This document shows positions 30,901 to 40,117 of a stretch of DNA of 64,000 bases, piece by piece. The notes below the pieces were generated by a model, which worked only from the letters and a program-made list of their open reading frames with translations, did not search any database and was not told the DNA's origin. The stretch spans positions 1 to 64,000 of the forward strand of contig NZ_NHPP01000022.1 of assembly GCF_002838835.1 (NCBI RefSeq), given 5' to 3'. The position numbers were made by a program, and so were the translations under genes. Position 1 is the stretch's first letter, and every line of letters begins with the position of its first letter. This DNA is from Siphonobacter sp. SORGH_AS_0500 (GTDB lineage: Bacteria; Bacteroidota; Bacteroidia; Cytophagales; Spirosomataceae).

Positions 30901-33096
30901 GAACTCAATACCGAAGGGTACTTTCTACGGGTCAATGACAAATTTTGTCAATTGCTGGCCCGGAATGCCTCTGAGTTGATAGGCCATACTATTTCAGAGG
31001 TAACCTTTGAAGAGGACATTGCTAAAAGCTATGAGGTGCTGCAACAACTGCTATTGACTGGAGAGGTAGCGTCCGTTGATAAGCGGTATGTAAAACCCGA
31101 TGGTACAATTGTCTGGGCTAATAGCTCCGTCTCACTTTTACATCACAAAGCTAGTCAGGACACTACGGTGCTGGCCATTACTGCTGACTTAACCCAGCGT
31201 AAAGAGGCTGAAATGGCTCTGCAAAAGTTAGAGTTACGGACCCGCATGGCGGTCGAAGCCGCAGACATGGCTACCTGGGAGTGGGATCTTCAGACCAATG
31301 AAGTATTCTGGAACGAACACCACTTTCGAATATTCGGTCTCGAACCTCAAATAGGTCCGGTTCACCCTAATGTATTTTTTGAACATGTGCATCCGAATGA
31401 TCGCGGGCGAGTCGAAGAACTGTTGCGTCAGGCTCTGACGGGTGAAACGGATTTTGATACTGAATTTTGTGCCTTACGGGAAGACGGAACGGAACGATGG
31501 ATGAGCGGATACGGTCGGGTAATGGAAAAATCGGGAGGACAACCGCTCCTCATGAGCGGGGTAATGCTTGATATTACGGCTCGCAGGCAGGCTGAAATAG
31601 ATTTACGACATATGAAAGGTCGTCAGGACGCTATGCTGAAAAGTGCAACCGATTACGCCATATTAACGCTTGATTTAGACCTGAAAGTTCAGGACTGGAA
31701 CGCGGGTGCTGAATACATGCTCGGCTATTCAGAACCGGAGATCGTAGGAAAACCCGGAGAAATCTTTTTTGTTCCAGAAGATCGGGCGGAGGGTGCTCCG
31801 GAAAAAGAAAGGGATATGGCTCTGCTACAAGGCCGGGCCGAGAACGAACGCTGGCATATGCGAAAAGACGGTACCCGTTTCTTTGGTTCGGGGGTAACTA
31901 CGCCTTTACTCAACGAAGCCGGTACCATCATCGGTCTTCTGAAAGTAATGCGTGACTTAACCAGCCAGAAGCAGGCAGAAGATGATTTAAAAGAAGCAAA
32001 CCAGCGGAAAAATGAGTTTTTGTCTATGCTGGCTCACGAACTTCGTAATCCAATGGCCACGCTTCGGAGTGGTTTGCAAATCTTATCGATCACGGCAGCT
32101 ACCAACGCTCAGGCTAAAACAGTGATAGACCGAATGACTCGTCAGACCGATCACCTGGTAAGAATGGTTGATGATCTGTTGGACGTGAGCCGCATCAGTC
32201 AGGGAAAAATTGAACTCAAAAAAGAACGGGTTCATCTGAATGATTTGGTTCATCAGGCCCTCGAATCTGTACAGATGTTAGTTGAGCACAAGCAACAAAA
32301 GCTTCGCGTTAACATACCCATTGAAACAATTGAGTTAGAGGGAGATGCGACTCGTCTGGTGCAGCTAATGATGAATTTATTAACCAATGCCAGCCGTTAT
32401 ACTCCTAATCACGGAGCCATTGAGTTAAGCTTGAGTCAGGAAGAAAATACAGCGATCATTCGCGTCACAGATAATGGCATTGGGTTGGCGACGGACCAAC
32501 TTTCAAAAATCTTTGAGCTGTTTGTGCAGGTAGACCATTCACTGGCCCGTTCGCAGGGAGGGCTAGGCTTAGGGCTTACCCTGGTCAAACAGATTGCCGA
32601 ACTTCACGAAGGCAGCGTAGAAGCCCAAAGCGAAGGACTGAATAAGGGAAGTACCTTTGTGGTACATCTACCTGCGTTACCGAGGGGTAGGAATGAAATG
32701 GACCCGTCCACAAAGCTTACTTCTATACGCCAGACCAGTATATTGATTGTGGATGATAATTCAGATTCTTCATTCACCTTAAGTGTGCTATTAGAATTGA
32801 AAGGCTATGAAGTCTACACACGAGATAGTGGGATGGCAGCCCTGGAGGCCTTGGATATTCTGAAACCCGAAGTGATTTTACTCGACATCGGTATGCCGGA
32901 AATGGATGGCTACGAAACCTGCCGTCAGATTCGCCAGCACCCAAGGGGGCCCCAGACGTTCATCATCGCCGTATCTGGTTACGGGCAAGACTCCGATAAG
33001 CGAAAAGCCAGGGAAGCGGGATTCGATGAGCATGTAACCAAACCAGTGGACCTGGAGTATCTGATGCAAATCATTAGGCATCGTTCTACGTTTTAA
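27967..33096 (+). CDS. Hybrid sensor histidine kinase with about nine PAS domains, GAF and receiver
   Basis: 1709 residues, no membrane segment, so probably cytoplasmic. About four PAS units (15-540), a GAF domain (about 545-695), about five more PAS units (700-1335), HisKA with FLSMLAHELRNPMATL (His about 1356), HATPase (DNGIG, GLGLGLTLVK) and a C-terminal receiver (about 1590-1705; VDDN, phospho-site LLDIGMPEMDG). PAS units two and three are a recent tandem duplication (both contain VIGKSLLE.NP and YEQFDGWYHQ/HEQFNGWFYQ). It would integrate several intracellular signals. No output domain follows the receiver, so phosphotransfer to another protein is expected. Confidence 0.93.
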   Translation: MQKEESTPPSSTITAEEYHTLLSSFTQAFWETDGQGMVIKDSPSWQAYTGQSREGGMGEGWVAAVHPDDQPYALSQWQEAGRQKKRVDAEFRLQRPGGGYRWTNVKATPILNPDGSIKKWLGINIDIQDKKDAEQALLEAQQYYEIQLEAQVYQRTQELEENRQLLRGTLDSTLEMIQVFKAVRNKQGEIIDFVWTLNNHASEKYYGHVIGKSLLEMNPGVKQMGVFETFKKVCETGVADQSERHYVHEQFNGWFYQSTVKLEDGLVTTTTDITKLKQTKHELATLKEHLQTILDSSPYIVQAFRAERDETGAIIDFIWMMNNERGIMQNGDVIGKSLLEKNPAVVDTGLFAQFVEVTETGKSIEQEKYYGYEQFDGWYHQVLIKMNDGFVMNTEDITEKKRSQQEILRLKDEIAKKATDRYYSLFNTIGEGLAVLEMIYDEKEKPLDLRWLEVNPAFEKITGLEKVAGKLASDFMPAQFYWLEAYDRVVKTGESIRYEHYDEDNHKWYQTHTSRIGGPESRVIANVFEDITERRHGEQLQEYLLKLSDALRSTTCPIEIRRKSVQLLGPQLQVDHAYFTTISDKERSTDAEYISEEGAELMSNFSASSFGAVMEVLLRGENFVMEEVRKTDRLSAEEKDSLIQSNIEASISVPLISEGSLIAVLTVDQRDPRQWTKNDIKILHETAERAWAAVQRAEVEDTLRRSEAKFRRLSESGLVSVAFFDIGGPIMEANEAFLTMLGVTKEELYSEKVRWDVYTHEDWIPRTWQAVEEFKQTGAIQPYEKQFYHSSGELRWGIFAGSVLEEGKTGVSLVIDITARKRAEEALRESEAHLAAIFESLPVAIGVVNTKGEFILSNKEMERFIPTGVMPSMDKDTPNRWLGYYPDGSRMDPQDFPGARALRGERVLPPIEMRYTQDDGSTIWTHVSAVPIKNGHEQATGHMVIISNINDLKQAEQDLQQSQTHLLAIFQTAQVGISELNTEGYFLRVNDKFCQLLARNASELIGHTISEVTFEEDIAKSYEVLQQLLLTGEVASVDKRYVKPDGTIVWANSSVSLLHHKASQDTTVLAITADLTQRKEAEMALQKLELRTRMAVEAADMATWEWDLQTNEVFWNEHHFRIFGLEPQIGPVHPNVFFEHVHPNDRGRVEELLRQALTGETDFDTEFCALREDGTERWMSGYGRVMEKSGGQPLLMSGVMLDITARRQAEIDLRHMKGRQDAMLKSATDYAILTLDLDLKVQDWNAGAEYMLGYSEPEIVGKPGEIFFVPEDRAEGAPEKERDMALLQGRAENERWHMRKDGTRFFGSGVTTPLLNEAGTIIGLLKVMRDLTSQKQAEDDLKEANQRKNEFLSMLAHELRNPMATLRSGLQILSITAATNAQAKTVIDRMTRQTDHLVRMVDDLLDVSRISQGKIELKKERVHLNDLVHQALESVQMLVEHKQQKLRVNIPIETIELEGDATRLVQLMMNLLTNASRYTPNHGAIELSLSQEENTAIIRVTDNGIGLATDQLSKIFELFVQVDHSLARSQGGLGLGLTLVKQIAELHEGSVEAQSEGLNKGSTFVVHLPALPRGRNEMDPSTKLTSIRQTSILIVDDNSDSSFTLSVLLELKGYEVYTRDSGMAALEALDILKPEVILLDIGMPEMDGYETCRQIRQHPRGPQTFIIAVSGYGQDSDKRKAREAGFDEHVTKPVDLEYLMQIIRHRSTF

Positions 33097-33456
33097 ATCG
33101 CTTATGCTAAGCAAGAGGTTACCTAAATAGATAGATATAAAAATTGTTAAATTACTATACCTATAGGGTAGTACGTTAGTGGTTTATATTTGTTGAAATA
33201 AAAATTTAGGATGACTAATAGTGAGCTCATTATGAGTTTATTAGCTATAGATAAGTAAAAATAAAAGACCTCTGGGCTAACATTTGAAGTAGCTTTTAGC
33301 TATACATCTACTGTGACATTAAACACTTCACCAGAGTAAGTAGTTAGATGACTAGCGTGTTCGTTAAAGCTCTTGTCACACCTTTTAGCAACCTGTATCA
33401 TACCATTGGAATCTTTTTATTACAATACCTACCCTTTCTTTCTGAACAAAGGAAAG

Positions 33457-35867
33457 ATGGGGCAATTCCTGGCTTCACAGGATTGGAGTAACTCTGCTTT
33501 GGGTAACCCCGATGGTTGGCCTGTTAGCCTGAAAATTACCCTTGGCACCGTGTTGGGGGCTTCTACTAAAATGGCTTTATTCTGGGGACAAGACTTTCTC
33601 TTTTTTCCTAATGATGCTTATGCTGCTATCCTAGATAACCCGATTCATTCCGATCAGAAAGCCGCACGTATTGGGCATGAACCATGGGCTTTGATACAGC
33701 CTTTGCTAGAGCGGGTCTGGAATGCAGAGGCGGTCGAACCCCTTGTTTATCAATCAGTAGATTCCTTCGAAAACCAACGATACCTGTTGAACTTTAGCCC
33801 GGTTACGGATGAAAATGGCGTGATCACTGGGGTTCTGTCGACGGCAACAGCATTTGTTCAGCCTTCCGATCAAAATCAGGAGAGTGAGACGTATGACCGA
33901 CAGGTGACAGACACCGTTCCGGCGATTATCTGGACGACTAAGCCCGACGGAGGCTGTAGTTACTTAAACAAACAATGGTACGAGTACACCGGACAAACCA
34001 AAGCTCAGGCCGAAGGTTTTGGCTGGCTTGACGCTACCCACCCCGAGGATAAGGATGCCTCCAGCAAGCAGTTTCTGGAGGCGAATGAACAGCACATTCC
34101 CTTTCATTTGCTATATCGCCTACATCAGCACGACGGCACTTACCGTTGGGCGATGGATAAAGGAAGCCCTCGGTTTGATGCGGAAGGGAATTACCTCGGC
34201 ATGATTGGCACCGTAATTGACATACACGAACAAAAGTTGGCGGAGGAAAGCCTGCGAGCTAGCGAAGCCAAGCTGCGTTCCATTGTTTCAACGGCTCCTG
34301 TAGCTATTGGTCTATTTGTGGGCCGGGATTTAATCGTCGAAAATCCAAACCAGACCTTTATTGATATTGTCGGGAAAGGCCCGGACATCGTTGGCAAGCC
34401 TTTGCGGGAAGTGATGCCTGAATTGATTGAACAAAACCAACCTTTCCTGCAAATTCTGGACGACGTTTTTACGACTGGCCAGCGATTTCACTCATACGGC
34501 TCTGAGGTAAAAATCGTGCAAAATGGGGTCATGACCCATAACATTTACAACATTACGTACAGCCCCGTTTTGACGAAGAAGGAAAGGTATATGCCATTCT
34601 GGATATTGCCGTGGACGTTACAGGCGAGGCAAAAGTAAAGCAGGCTCTCAAAGAAAGTCAGCATATTTTACAGTCGATGATCGACTTAGCCGAACTTGGT
34701 ACTTATACGGTTGATTTAGCTAGTCAGAAGTTAGTGAAATCACCCAAAGTATCCAGTTGGTATGGTCTTCCTGAAGTGACAGATGTGTTTGCTTCCCTCG
34801 ATGTCATTATCGAAAGTGATCGGGATCGTGTATTTCAAATCTATAAAGACGCATTACTTCCCGGCTCAAGCGGTTTTTATCGGATGGAATACACCATCAT
34901 TCATTCCCAGACTAGTCAAAGGAGAATTTTGCAAACCGTAGGACAGGTCAGGAGAAATTTAGAAGGACAGCCTACGCACGTAGATGGACTGATTAGGGAT
35001 GTAACCAGTCATTACGAGGCGAAGGCTGCTTTGGAATTTCTGGTGCAGGAAAGAACGGAAGAACTGGAAGCGACAAATGAAGAATTAACCTCCTCTAATG
35101 AAAATCTTGCGGAGCTTAATGAGCAATTGATACGCTCAAATGAGAGCCTGGAGCAGTTTGCTTACGTAGCTAGCCATGATTTACAGGAACCCCTCCGAAA
35201 AATTCAACAATTCAGTGACCTGCTAAGCCTGCGTCACCGGGCTAGTTTAGCAGAAGATAATCGATTGCTGGACCGGATTCAGGAGTCGGCCCAGCGAATG
35301 AGTAACTTAATTAACGATCTGTTGACCTTCTCTCAATTATCGACTGGCAAGAGTAACCGGGAGCGGGTTAATCTGTCGTCGGTGTTAAATCAGGTCATTG
35401 ATACCCTATCGGTAGCCATTGAAGAAAGCAAAGCATCCATTGAGGTTATGGCGTTGCCGGAGATTCAGGGAGATCAAAGGCAGTTTGAACAGTTATTCCA
35501 AAACTTGATTTCCAACGCCCTGAAGTTTAGCAGTAAGGATATTCTTGGCAATGCTACGGTCCCTTCCATACGTGTTAGTTACCAAAGTCTCGCCACTAAT
35601 CAGTTACCCTTCAATCCTGAAAACAGGGACAAGTATGCTCGTTATCATCAGGTTGTTATTGAAGACAATGGCATTGGCTTTGAAGAAACCTACGCTGAAC
35701 GAATTTTTGGGGTCTTTCAACGGCTTCATAGCAAGAATGTGTTCGCAGGAACCGGGGTTGGGCTGGCGATTTGTCAGAAAGTAGTAACGAACCACGATGG
35801 TATGATTGTGGCCCAGGGGACACCCAATCAGGGAGCAAAGTTTTACATCTATTTGCCTGAATTTTAA
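33457..35867 (+). pseudogene. PAS sensor histidine kinase (frameshifted)
   Basis: Part one (33457-34638) contains an N-terminal PAS-like domain (ALGNPDGWPVSLKITL) and two more PAS units (PAIIWTTKPDGGCSYLNKQW). Part two (in frame from about 34572 to 35867) contains a further PAS unit, a coiled coil (ELEATNEELTSSNENLAELN), HisKA with YVASHDLQEPLRKI, and HATPase (IEDNGIGF, GTGVGLAICQK). Adding one T in the T4 run 34568-34571 restores EEGKVYAILDIAVDVTGEAK. The ATG at 33457 is preferred to the TTG at 33373. The protein is soluble, about 800 residues, with an unknown signal. The DLQEPLRK H-box is typical of phytochrome-type kinases. Confidence 0.88.
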
Positions 35868-35945
35868 AATCTTAGCTCTCGAACGCAGTGAGAAACCTTC
35901 TGTAGAATGGACGGTGCTAGGGTTAATAAAGTTTCCTGATGGAGC

Positions 35946-36330
35946 AATAAGGCCGCAAAGTTCATAACGTCCTTCGCTCTGGAAGACGGATTATGATGGT
36001 GAAGTAACTATTAGTGGTAAATACCAACGGTGCTCCTGGGTTTCATTTAGGGCTATTCAGCCTGAGGTTATCCTGTTGGAGTTGTTACCAAAATAGTTTT
36101 AAAACAAATAACCCCGGAGGGGTTGAATACGAATAGCCCCGGATGAAATCCGAGGAAGAAAACGGATAAAAATCAGAAATCTCAATCCATTGAATCTCAA
36201 GCCATTGACAAACCACAAAACCTTCCTAAAACCAAGTAAGCCCGCAAAGGTCATAAGGTCCTTCGCTTCGCTCTGGATGACCGCTACTTCTCTGCTCTGT
36301 CCTCCCGAATGAAGAGAAAGACCTTCTATA
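35946..36330. repeat. Inverse-orientation copies of the intergenic repeats
   Basis: The GTCATCCAGAGCGAAGCG family appears inverted at 35946-35990 and 36235-36282. The composite AACCCCGGAGGGGTT (36110-36124) plus CCCCGGATGAAATCCGAGG (36137-36155) is the inverse of 7891-7936 with the same inner spacing. The open frame across this block is a repeat artefact. Confidence 0.85.
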
Positions 36331-36463
36331 GGCTGGGACGGATTAAGGATTCGGAAATTTTCCATAACCAAATCCGTTCATTCTGAATGACGCTGAGATT
36401 ATTGAGTAAAAACTCAGCTCATCCCCTCAACTTTAGGTATCTCAATCTACCTTAATTATAGGA

Positions 36464-36494
36464 TTGACTGCCATTAACGTATAGTCTACATTTA
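36464..36494 (+). promoter_or_regulatory. Candidate promoter for an orphan RNA
   Basis: TTGA (36464-36467), 19 bases, then TACATTTA (36487-36494) is close to TTTG-N19-21-TAnnTTTG. The next coding sequence is more than 500 bases away, but an intrinsic terminator lies 180 bases downstream. Confidence 0.4.
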
Positions 36495-36499
36495 CAATG

Positions 36500-36708
36500 T
36501 ATTTATTACGGGCATGAGCGTTATACGTCCATGCGGGTGGGACAGGTTTTTACTTTGTCGGGTTTGAACCTGCTTTGTCAGTTAGTTTGATAGGGGGATA
36601 CTACAGATTAGCTGACAAAGTACCTGCCTACGTACCTCGTAACTGATTAGATAACCGCTTGATGTATATTAAAGGCTTGTTAAGTTAATACTAGACAAGC
36701 CTTTTTCA
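36500..36708 (+). ncRNA. Candidate structured RNA with intrinsic terminator
   Basis: No coding frame fits here. The stretch ends in a clean terminator (AAAGGCTTGT 36672-36681 / ACAAGCCTTT 36696-36705, then TTT) that belongs to no gene. Inside it, ACTTTGTC (36552-36559) and CTTTGTCAG (36573-36581) can each pair with the same downstream CTGACAAAGT (36612-36621). CAGGT/ACCTG extends the first option. A small hairpin GCATG/CATGC lies at 36512-36534. Two competing pairings suggest a regulatory RNA. I cannot match it to a known family. Confidence 0.4.
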
Positions 36709-36717
36709 TGAGGTAAA

Positions 36718-36860
36718 GCCAGCTTTTTCTGCTGTTAGCAGCCCCTTACTTCAGGATCGTATTGCATAGCCTGGATTAGTGTTGCCAGCGAAAAAGCTGG
36801 CAGCGGCACCGGATCTTGCTGTTAGTGATTATCAGCCAAAAAGCTGGTAGCAATGACTTG
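36718..36860. repeat. GCCAGCGAAAAAGCTGGC-type hairpins
   Basis: Three units lie here: GCCAGCTTTTTCTGCTG (about 36718), GCCAGCGAAAAAGCTGGC (36784-36801) and a decayed AGCCAAAAAGCTGGTAGC (about 36835-36852). They are the same family as at 3.8, 19.9, 20.2 and 23.5 kb. The remaining sequence up to the next gene shows no other feature. Confidence 0.75.
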
Positions 36861-37029
36861 TCTCATGAATATAGCTTTCATGGTATTTACCTCTGTATTG
36901 CTTAACGTATAGGCATTGTCGTTATCATTCTGCGATTTCCTGATACTGGTATTATTTTTTATAGCAAAGTTGAGGAATACGTTCGTTACTCGTTCGACAA
37001 CCTACTGAAATCTAATACACTATTTTAGG

Positions 37030-37695
37030 ATGAACTTAAAGAAAATAGGAAAGTACAATGGCCTGTCTATTGTGCTAATTGTGATTACCTTATTGACATT
37101 GACCGCTCATTTATTAACGGGCTGGAATGACTATAATCAGGAGCGGGAAGAGTACCACTTAGCGGCTTTGTCTTTCGGTGAATACCTTTTTACCGGGCAT
37201 TGTGTAGAATCTGTTTTTGAAAACTGGGAAAGCGAATTTCTACAAATGGGCCTTTACGTGGTATTGACCGTCACTTTATACCAAAGAGGCTCCTCCGAAT
37301 CCAAAGACCCTGACGCTTCTGAGGAGGTAGATCGAGAGCCTGACCCCAATCGCAAAAATGCTCCCTGGGCCGTTCGTCGGGGAGGATGGGCACTCAAGTT
37401 ATACCAGCATTCGCTGAGTCTGGCCTTTTTTATTCTTTTCGGTTTGTCATTTTTCCTGCATGCATTAGGCGGAGTCAGGCAGCATAATGCAGAAGAAAGC
37501 ATGAAAGGATCGTCCGAAGTGTTGAGTTTGGGGGAATTCATGGGGACGAGCGAATTCTGGTTCCAATCGTTTCAAAACTGGCAGAGTGAATTTTTGTCGG
37601 TACTATCTATCGTTGTCCTTTCTATTTTTCTACGACAAAAGGGTTCCCCGGAATCCAAACCCGTGGATGCATCGCATTCGGAAACGGGTAATTAA
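37030..37695 (+). CDS. DUF6766-family membrane protein
   Basis: 221 residues made of two related halves. Each has a membrane helix, a …LGEF or FGEYL… segment, an FENWESEFL or FQNWQSEFL motif, a second helix and a …LRQKGSPESK or LYQRGSSESK end. A charged linker (about 100-125) joins them. This four-helix duplicated layout matches DUF6766, a family of unknown function often found beside stress genes. It starts a plus-strand run with a secreted barrel protein eight bases downstream. Confidence 0.82.
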   Translation: MNLKKIGKYNGLSIVLIVITLLTLTAHLLTGWNDYNQEREEYHLAALSFGEYLFTGHCVESVFENWESEFLQMGLYVVLTVTLYQRGSSESKDPDASEEVDREPDPNRKNAPWAVRRGGWALKLYQHSLSLAFFILFGLSFFLHALGGVRQHNAEESMKGSSEVLSLGEFMGTSEFWFQSFQNWQSEFLSVLSIVVLSIFLRQKGSPESKPVDASHSETGN

Positions 37696-37702
37696 ATGAA
37701 TC

Positions 37703-38410
37703 ATGAAAAAGTTATTCATCGGGCTGATGCTCACGCTGAGCAGCATGAGTCTGCACGCCCAGCAGACCATTTTTAACGTACCATCCTCGGACATTACCCC
37801 GCAACATAAAATCCTGGCTCAACAGCAGGTTGATCTGAATCGGGAGCAATTTCGCTCCATGACTACCGTTAATTACGGGTTAGGAAAGCACTGGGAAGTC
37901 GGGTTCAACCTCTATAATGTGATGCGTCAGGATCATCACTGGATTCGTAATGACACTACTACGCAAATTCCCTACGCTCCCCTGCTCTTGGTAAATGCTC
38001 AGAAAATTATGGAGATTAATGAGCATTGGCAGGCAGGAGTAGGCTTACAGACCGGAGCGAATCTGAACGGAACCCGGCCTGCTTCCTGGGTAGGTTTTTT
38101 CTATGCTAACATAGAAGGACATTTTCACGAAGATCATTATCAGGTGGTTGCTGGGACGTATACGGGGAATGCCCAATTTCTGGGTGAAGGACCGAACGTA
38201 GGCTTTCATGCAGGATTTGATGCGGGGGTTTTCTATCAGAAATTTCACCTGCTCGGTGACTGGGCCAGTAATGCCCACGATTACGGGCAACTCGTATTAG
38301 GAGCAGAAGTTTACCTGACGCAACACCTTCCGCTTGCAGTAGGATGGCGGCGTTCTAACAAGGACGGAAGTCAGGCGTTAGTGGTGCAGCTAACCTATAC
38401 ACCTAAGTAA
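37703..38410 (+). CDS. Secreted outer-membrane barrel-like protein
   Basis: 235 residues with a signal peptide (…MSLHAQQ, about residue 20). The mature part has alternating hydrophobic strands and ends with LVVQLTYTPK, typical of a small outer-membrane beta-barrel. I recognise no named family. It starts eight bases after the DUF6766 gene, so the two are co-transcribed. Confidence 0.72.
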   Translation: MKKLFIGLMLTLSSMSLHAQQTIFNVPSSDITPQHKILAQQQVDLNREQFRSMTTVNYGLGKHWEVGFNLYNVMRQDHHWIRNDTTTQIPYAPLLLVNAQKIMEINEHWQAGVGLQTGANLNGTRPASWVGFFYANIEGHFHEDHYQVVAGTYTGNAQFLGEGPNVGFHAGFDAGVFYQKFHLLGDWASNAHDYGQLVLGAEVYLTQHLPLAVGWRRSNKDGSQALVVQLTYTPK

Positions 38411-38493
38411 AAAGAATCAGGCTTGATGTCAGAAGTATTGATCGAAGAAGGATTCGTGAGTGCCTATTATCCAACCCTTTAGTAAACAAGAAT

Positions 38494-40056
38494 ATGAACG
38501 AGCTGAACACACCAAAGCCACTCCACGAACAAGTAAGTTCGCGGGATGGTGCTAATGTGAGTATTTGGCAGCCAGGTTTTCAACCGGCTCCCTCAAAGGA
38601 GTACTCCAGCCAGAATGAAGTTTTTGACGTACTGATTGTGGGGGGTGGCATTACCGGATTAACGGCGGCGGTGCAATTACAGGAGCTGGGAAAAGCAGTA
38701 GTAATAGCCGAATCGCATACCATCGGTTATGGAACCACGGGCGGAACTAGTGCCCACATTAATACGTTTGCCGATACTACCTATGCAGAAGTGGAGCAGG
38801 ATTTTGGTAAGGAATCCGCCCAGTTATTTGCGAAAGCCATCCAGGAAGCCGTTACTACAATCAAAACGAATGCAGCAACCTATCGCATGGATTGTGATCT
38901 GGAATCTAAAGATGCCTATGTATATGCCGAAGATGAATCTCAGTGGAAAGAACTCGACAGCCTGTATGAAAGTGCCTTGCGGGCGGGAGTAGAGGCCCAT
39001 ACCGTTTCGCAGTCTCCTTTGAACATACCTGCGTTGAAGGTAATTCACTTTCCGCACCAAGCTCAGTTTCATCCACTAAAATACATAGGCGGCCTGCGAA
39101 AAGTGTTTGAAGCTTTGGGAGGCGTGGTGCTGGAACACACCAGAATTGAGGAAATTAAACAGGAAAATGATCTTCATAAGGCTCGAAGTGGGGATCAGGT
39201 GATTCAGGCCAAAGCCGTTATTTATGCTACGCACATTCCCCCCGGTGGCATCAATGCCTTACATTTTCTGAATGCCCCTTACCGAAGTTATGTGCTGGCC
39301 GTAACTTTAGAAGATGAAAAGTATCCCGATGCTTTAATTTACGACATGCAGGAGCCCTATCATTATTTTCGGTCGCACGTGATTGAGGGGCAACGGTATT
39401 TATTAATTGGCGGCAATGATCATAAAACAGGCCATGACGACCCTCAGGCGGCTTTTGAAGCGTTAGAGCATTATACCCGCCAGCACTTTAAAGTTAAAGA
39501 AGTTGCCTATCAATGGTCTTCGCAATACTTCGTTCCCTCAGACGGCTTACCTTACATTGGGAAAATGCCGGGAAGTCCAGCGGGCATTTATACGGCAACG
39601 GGTTACAATGGGAATGGCATGATTCTAGGTACCATTGCAGGTAAGATCCTGAGTGATTTAATCGCTGGGAAAGACAATGCTTACGCCGATTTATTTGATC
39701 CCCGTCGAGTGAAACCGCTGGCGATAACGCCTGAAGCAGTCAAAGAAAACGTTGACGTAGCCTATCATTTCATTGCGGATCGATTGTCTACTGAAGAGTT
39801 GGATTCCCTGAAAGAAGTGCCCTTCGACACGGGAATGATTGCCAAAATCAGCGGTAAAAAGGTAGCCGTTTATAAAAGCCCTACCGGAGAGATTCATACC
39901 CTGAGTCCCGTTTGCCCACACGCCCATTGCTTTGTAAACTGGAATGCGTCCGAGAAAAGCTGGGACTGCCCCTGCCACGGAGCCCGGTTTTCACCGCAAG
40001 GGGAAGTATTAACAGGCCCCGCCCGAAAAGATTTGGAAAAGCTAAACCTTCCTTAA
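38494..40056 (+). CDS. FAD-dependent oxidoreductase with C-terminal Rieske domain
   Basis: 520 residues. Residues about 45-400 form a DAO-type FAD oxidoreductase with the nucleotide-binding motif VLIVGGGITGLTAAVQL and a distal TGYNGNGMILGTIAG region. The last 85 residues are a Rieske domain with both ligand pairs, CPHAHC and CPCHGARF. This DAO-Rieske fusion occurs widely in stress-related clusters; the substrate is unknown. It is cytoplasmic with no signal peptide. It follows the DUF6766 and barrel genes by about 80 bases and ends at a strong terminator. Confidence 0.9.
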   Translation: MNELNTPKPLHEQVSSRDGANVSIWQPGFQPAPSKEYSSQNEVFDVLIVGGGITGLTAAVQLQELGKAVVIAESHTIGYGTTGGTSAHINTFADTTYAEVEQDFGKESAQLFAKAIQEAVTTIKTNAATYRMDCDLESKDAYVYAEDESQWKELDSLYESALRAGVEAHTVSQSPLNIPALKVIHFPHQAQFHPLKYIGGLRKVFEALGGVVLEHTRIEEIKQENDLHKARSGDQVIQAKAVIYATHIPPGGINALHFLNAPYRSYVLAVTLEDEKYPDALIYDMQEPYHYFRSHVIEGQRYLLIGGNDHKTGHDDPQAAFEALEHYTRQHFKVKEVAYQWSSQYFVPSDGLPYIGKMPGSPAGIYTATGYNGNGMILGTIAGKILSDLIAGKDNAYADLFDPRRVKPLAITPEAVKENVDVAYHFIADRLSTEELDSLKEVPFDTGMIAKISGKKVAVYKSPTGEIHTLSPVCPHAHCFVNWNASEKSWDCPCHGARFSPQGEVLTGPARKDLEKLNLP

Positions 40057-40084
40057 GTAAACGATAGGATTGATTCCATACGTC

Positions 40085-40117
40085 AAAGAGCAGTGTTCAC
40101 CAGCACTGCTCTTTTGC
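40085..40117 (+). terminator. Intrinsic terminator
   Basis: A perfect 11-bp stem AAAGAGCAGTG (40085-40095) / CACTGCTCTTT (40104-40114) is followed by T. It ends the FAD-Rieske transcript. Confidence 0.88.

Noticed and set aside
36099..36371. 90-codon minus-strand frame
   Set aside because: It lies entirely on inverse copies of the dispersed intergenic repeats.
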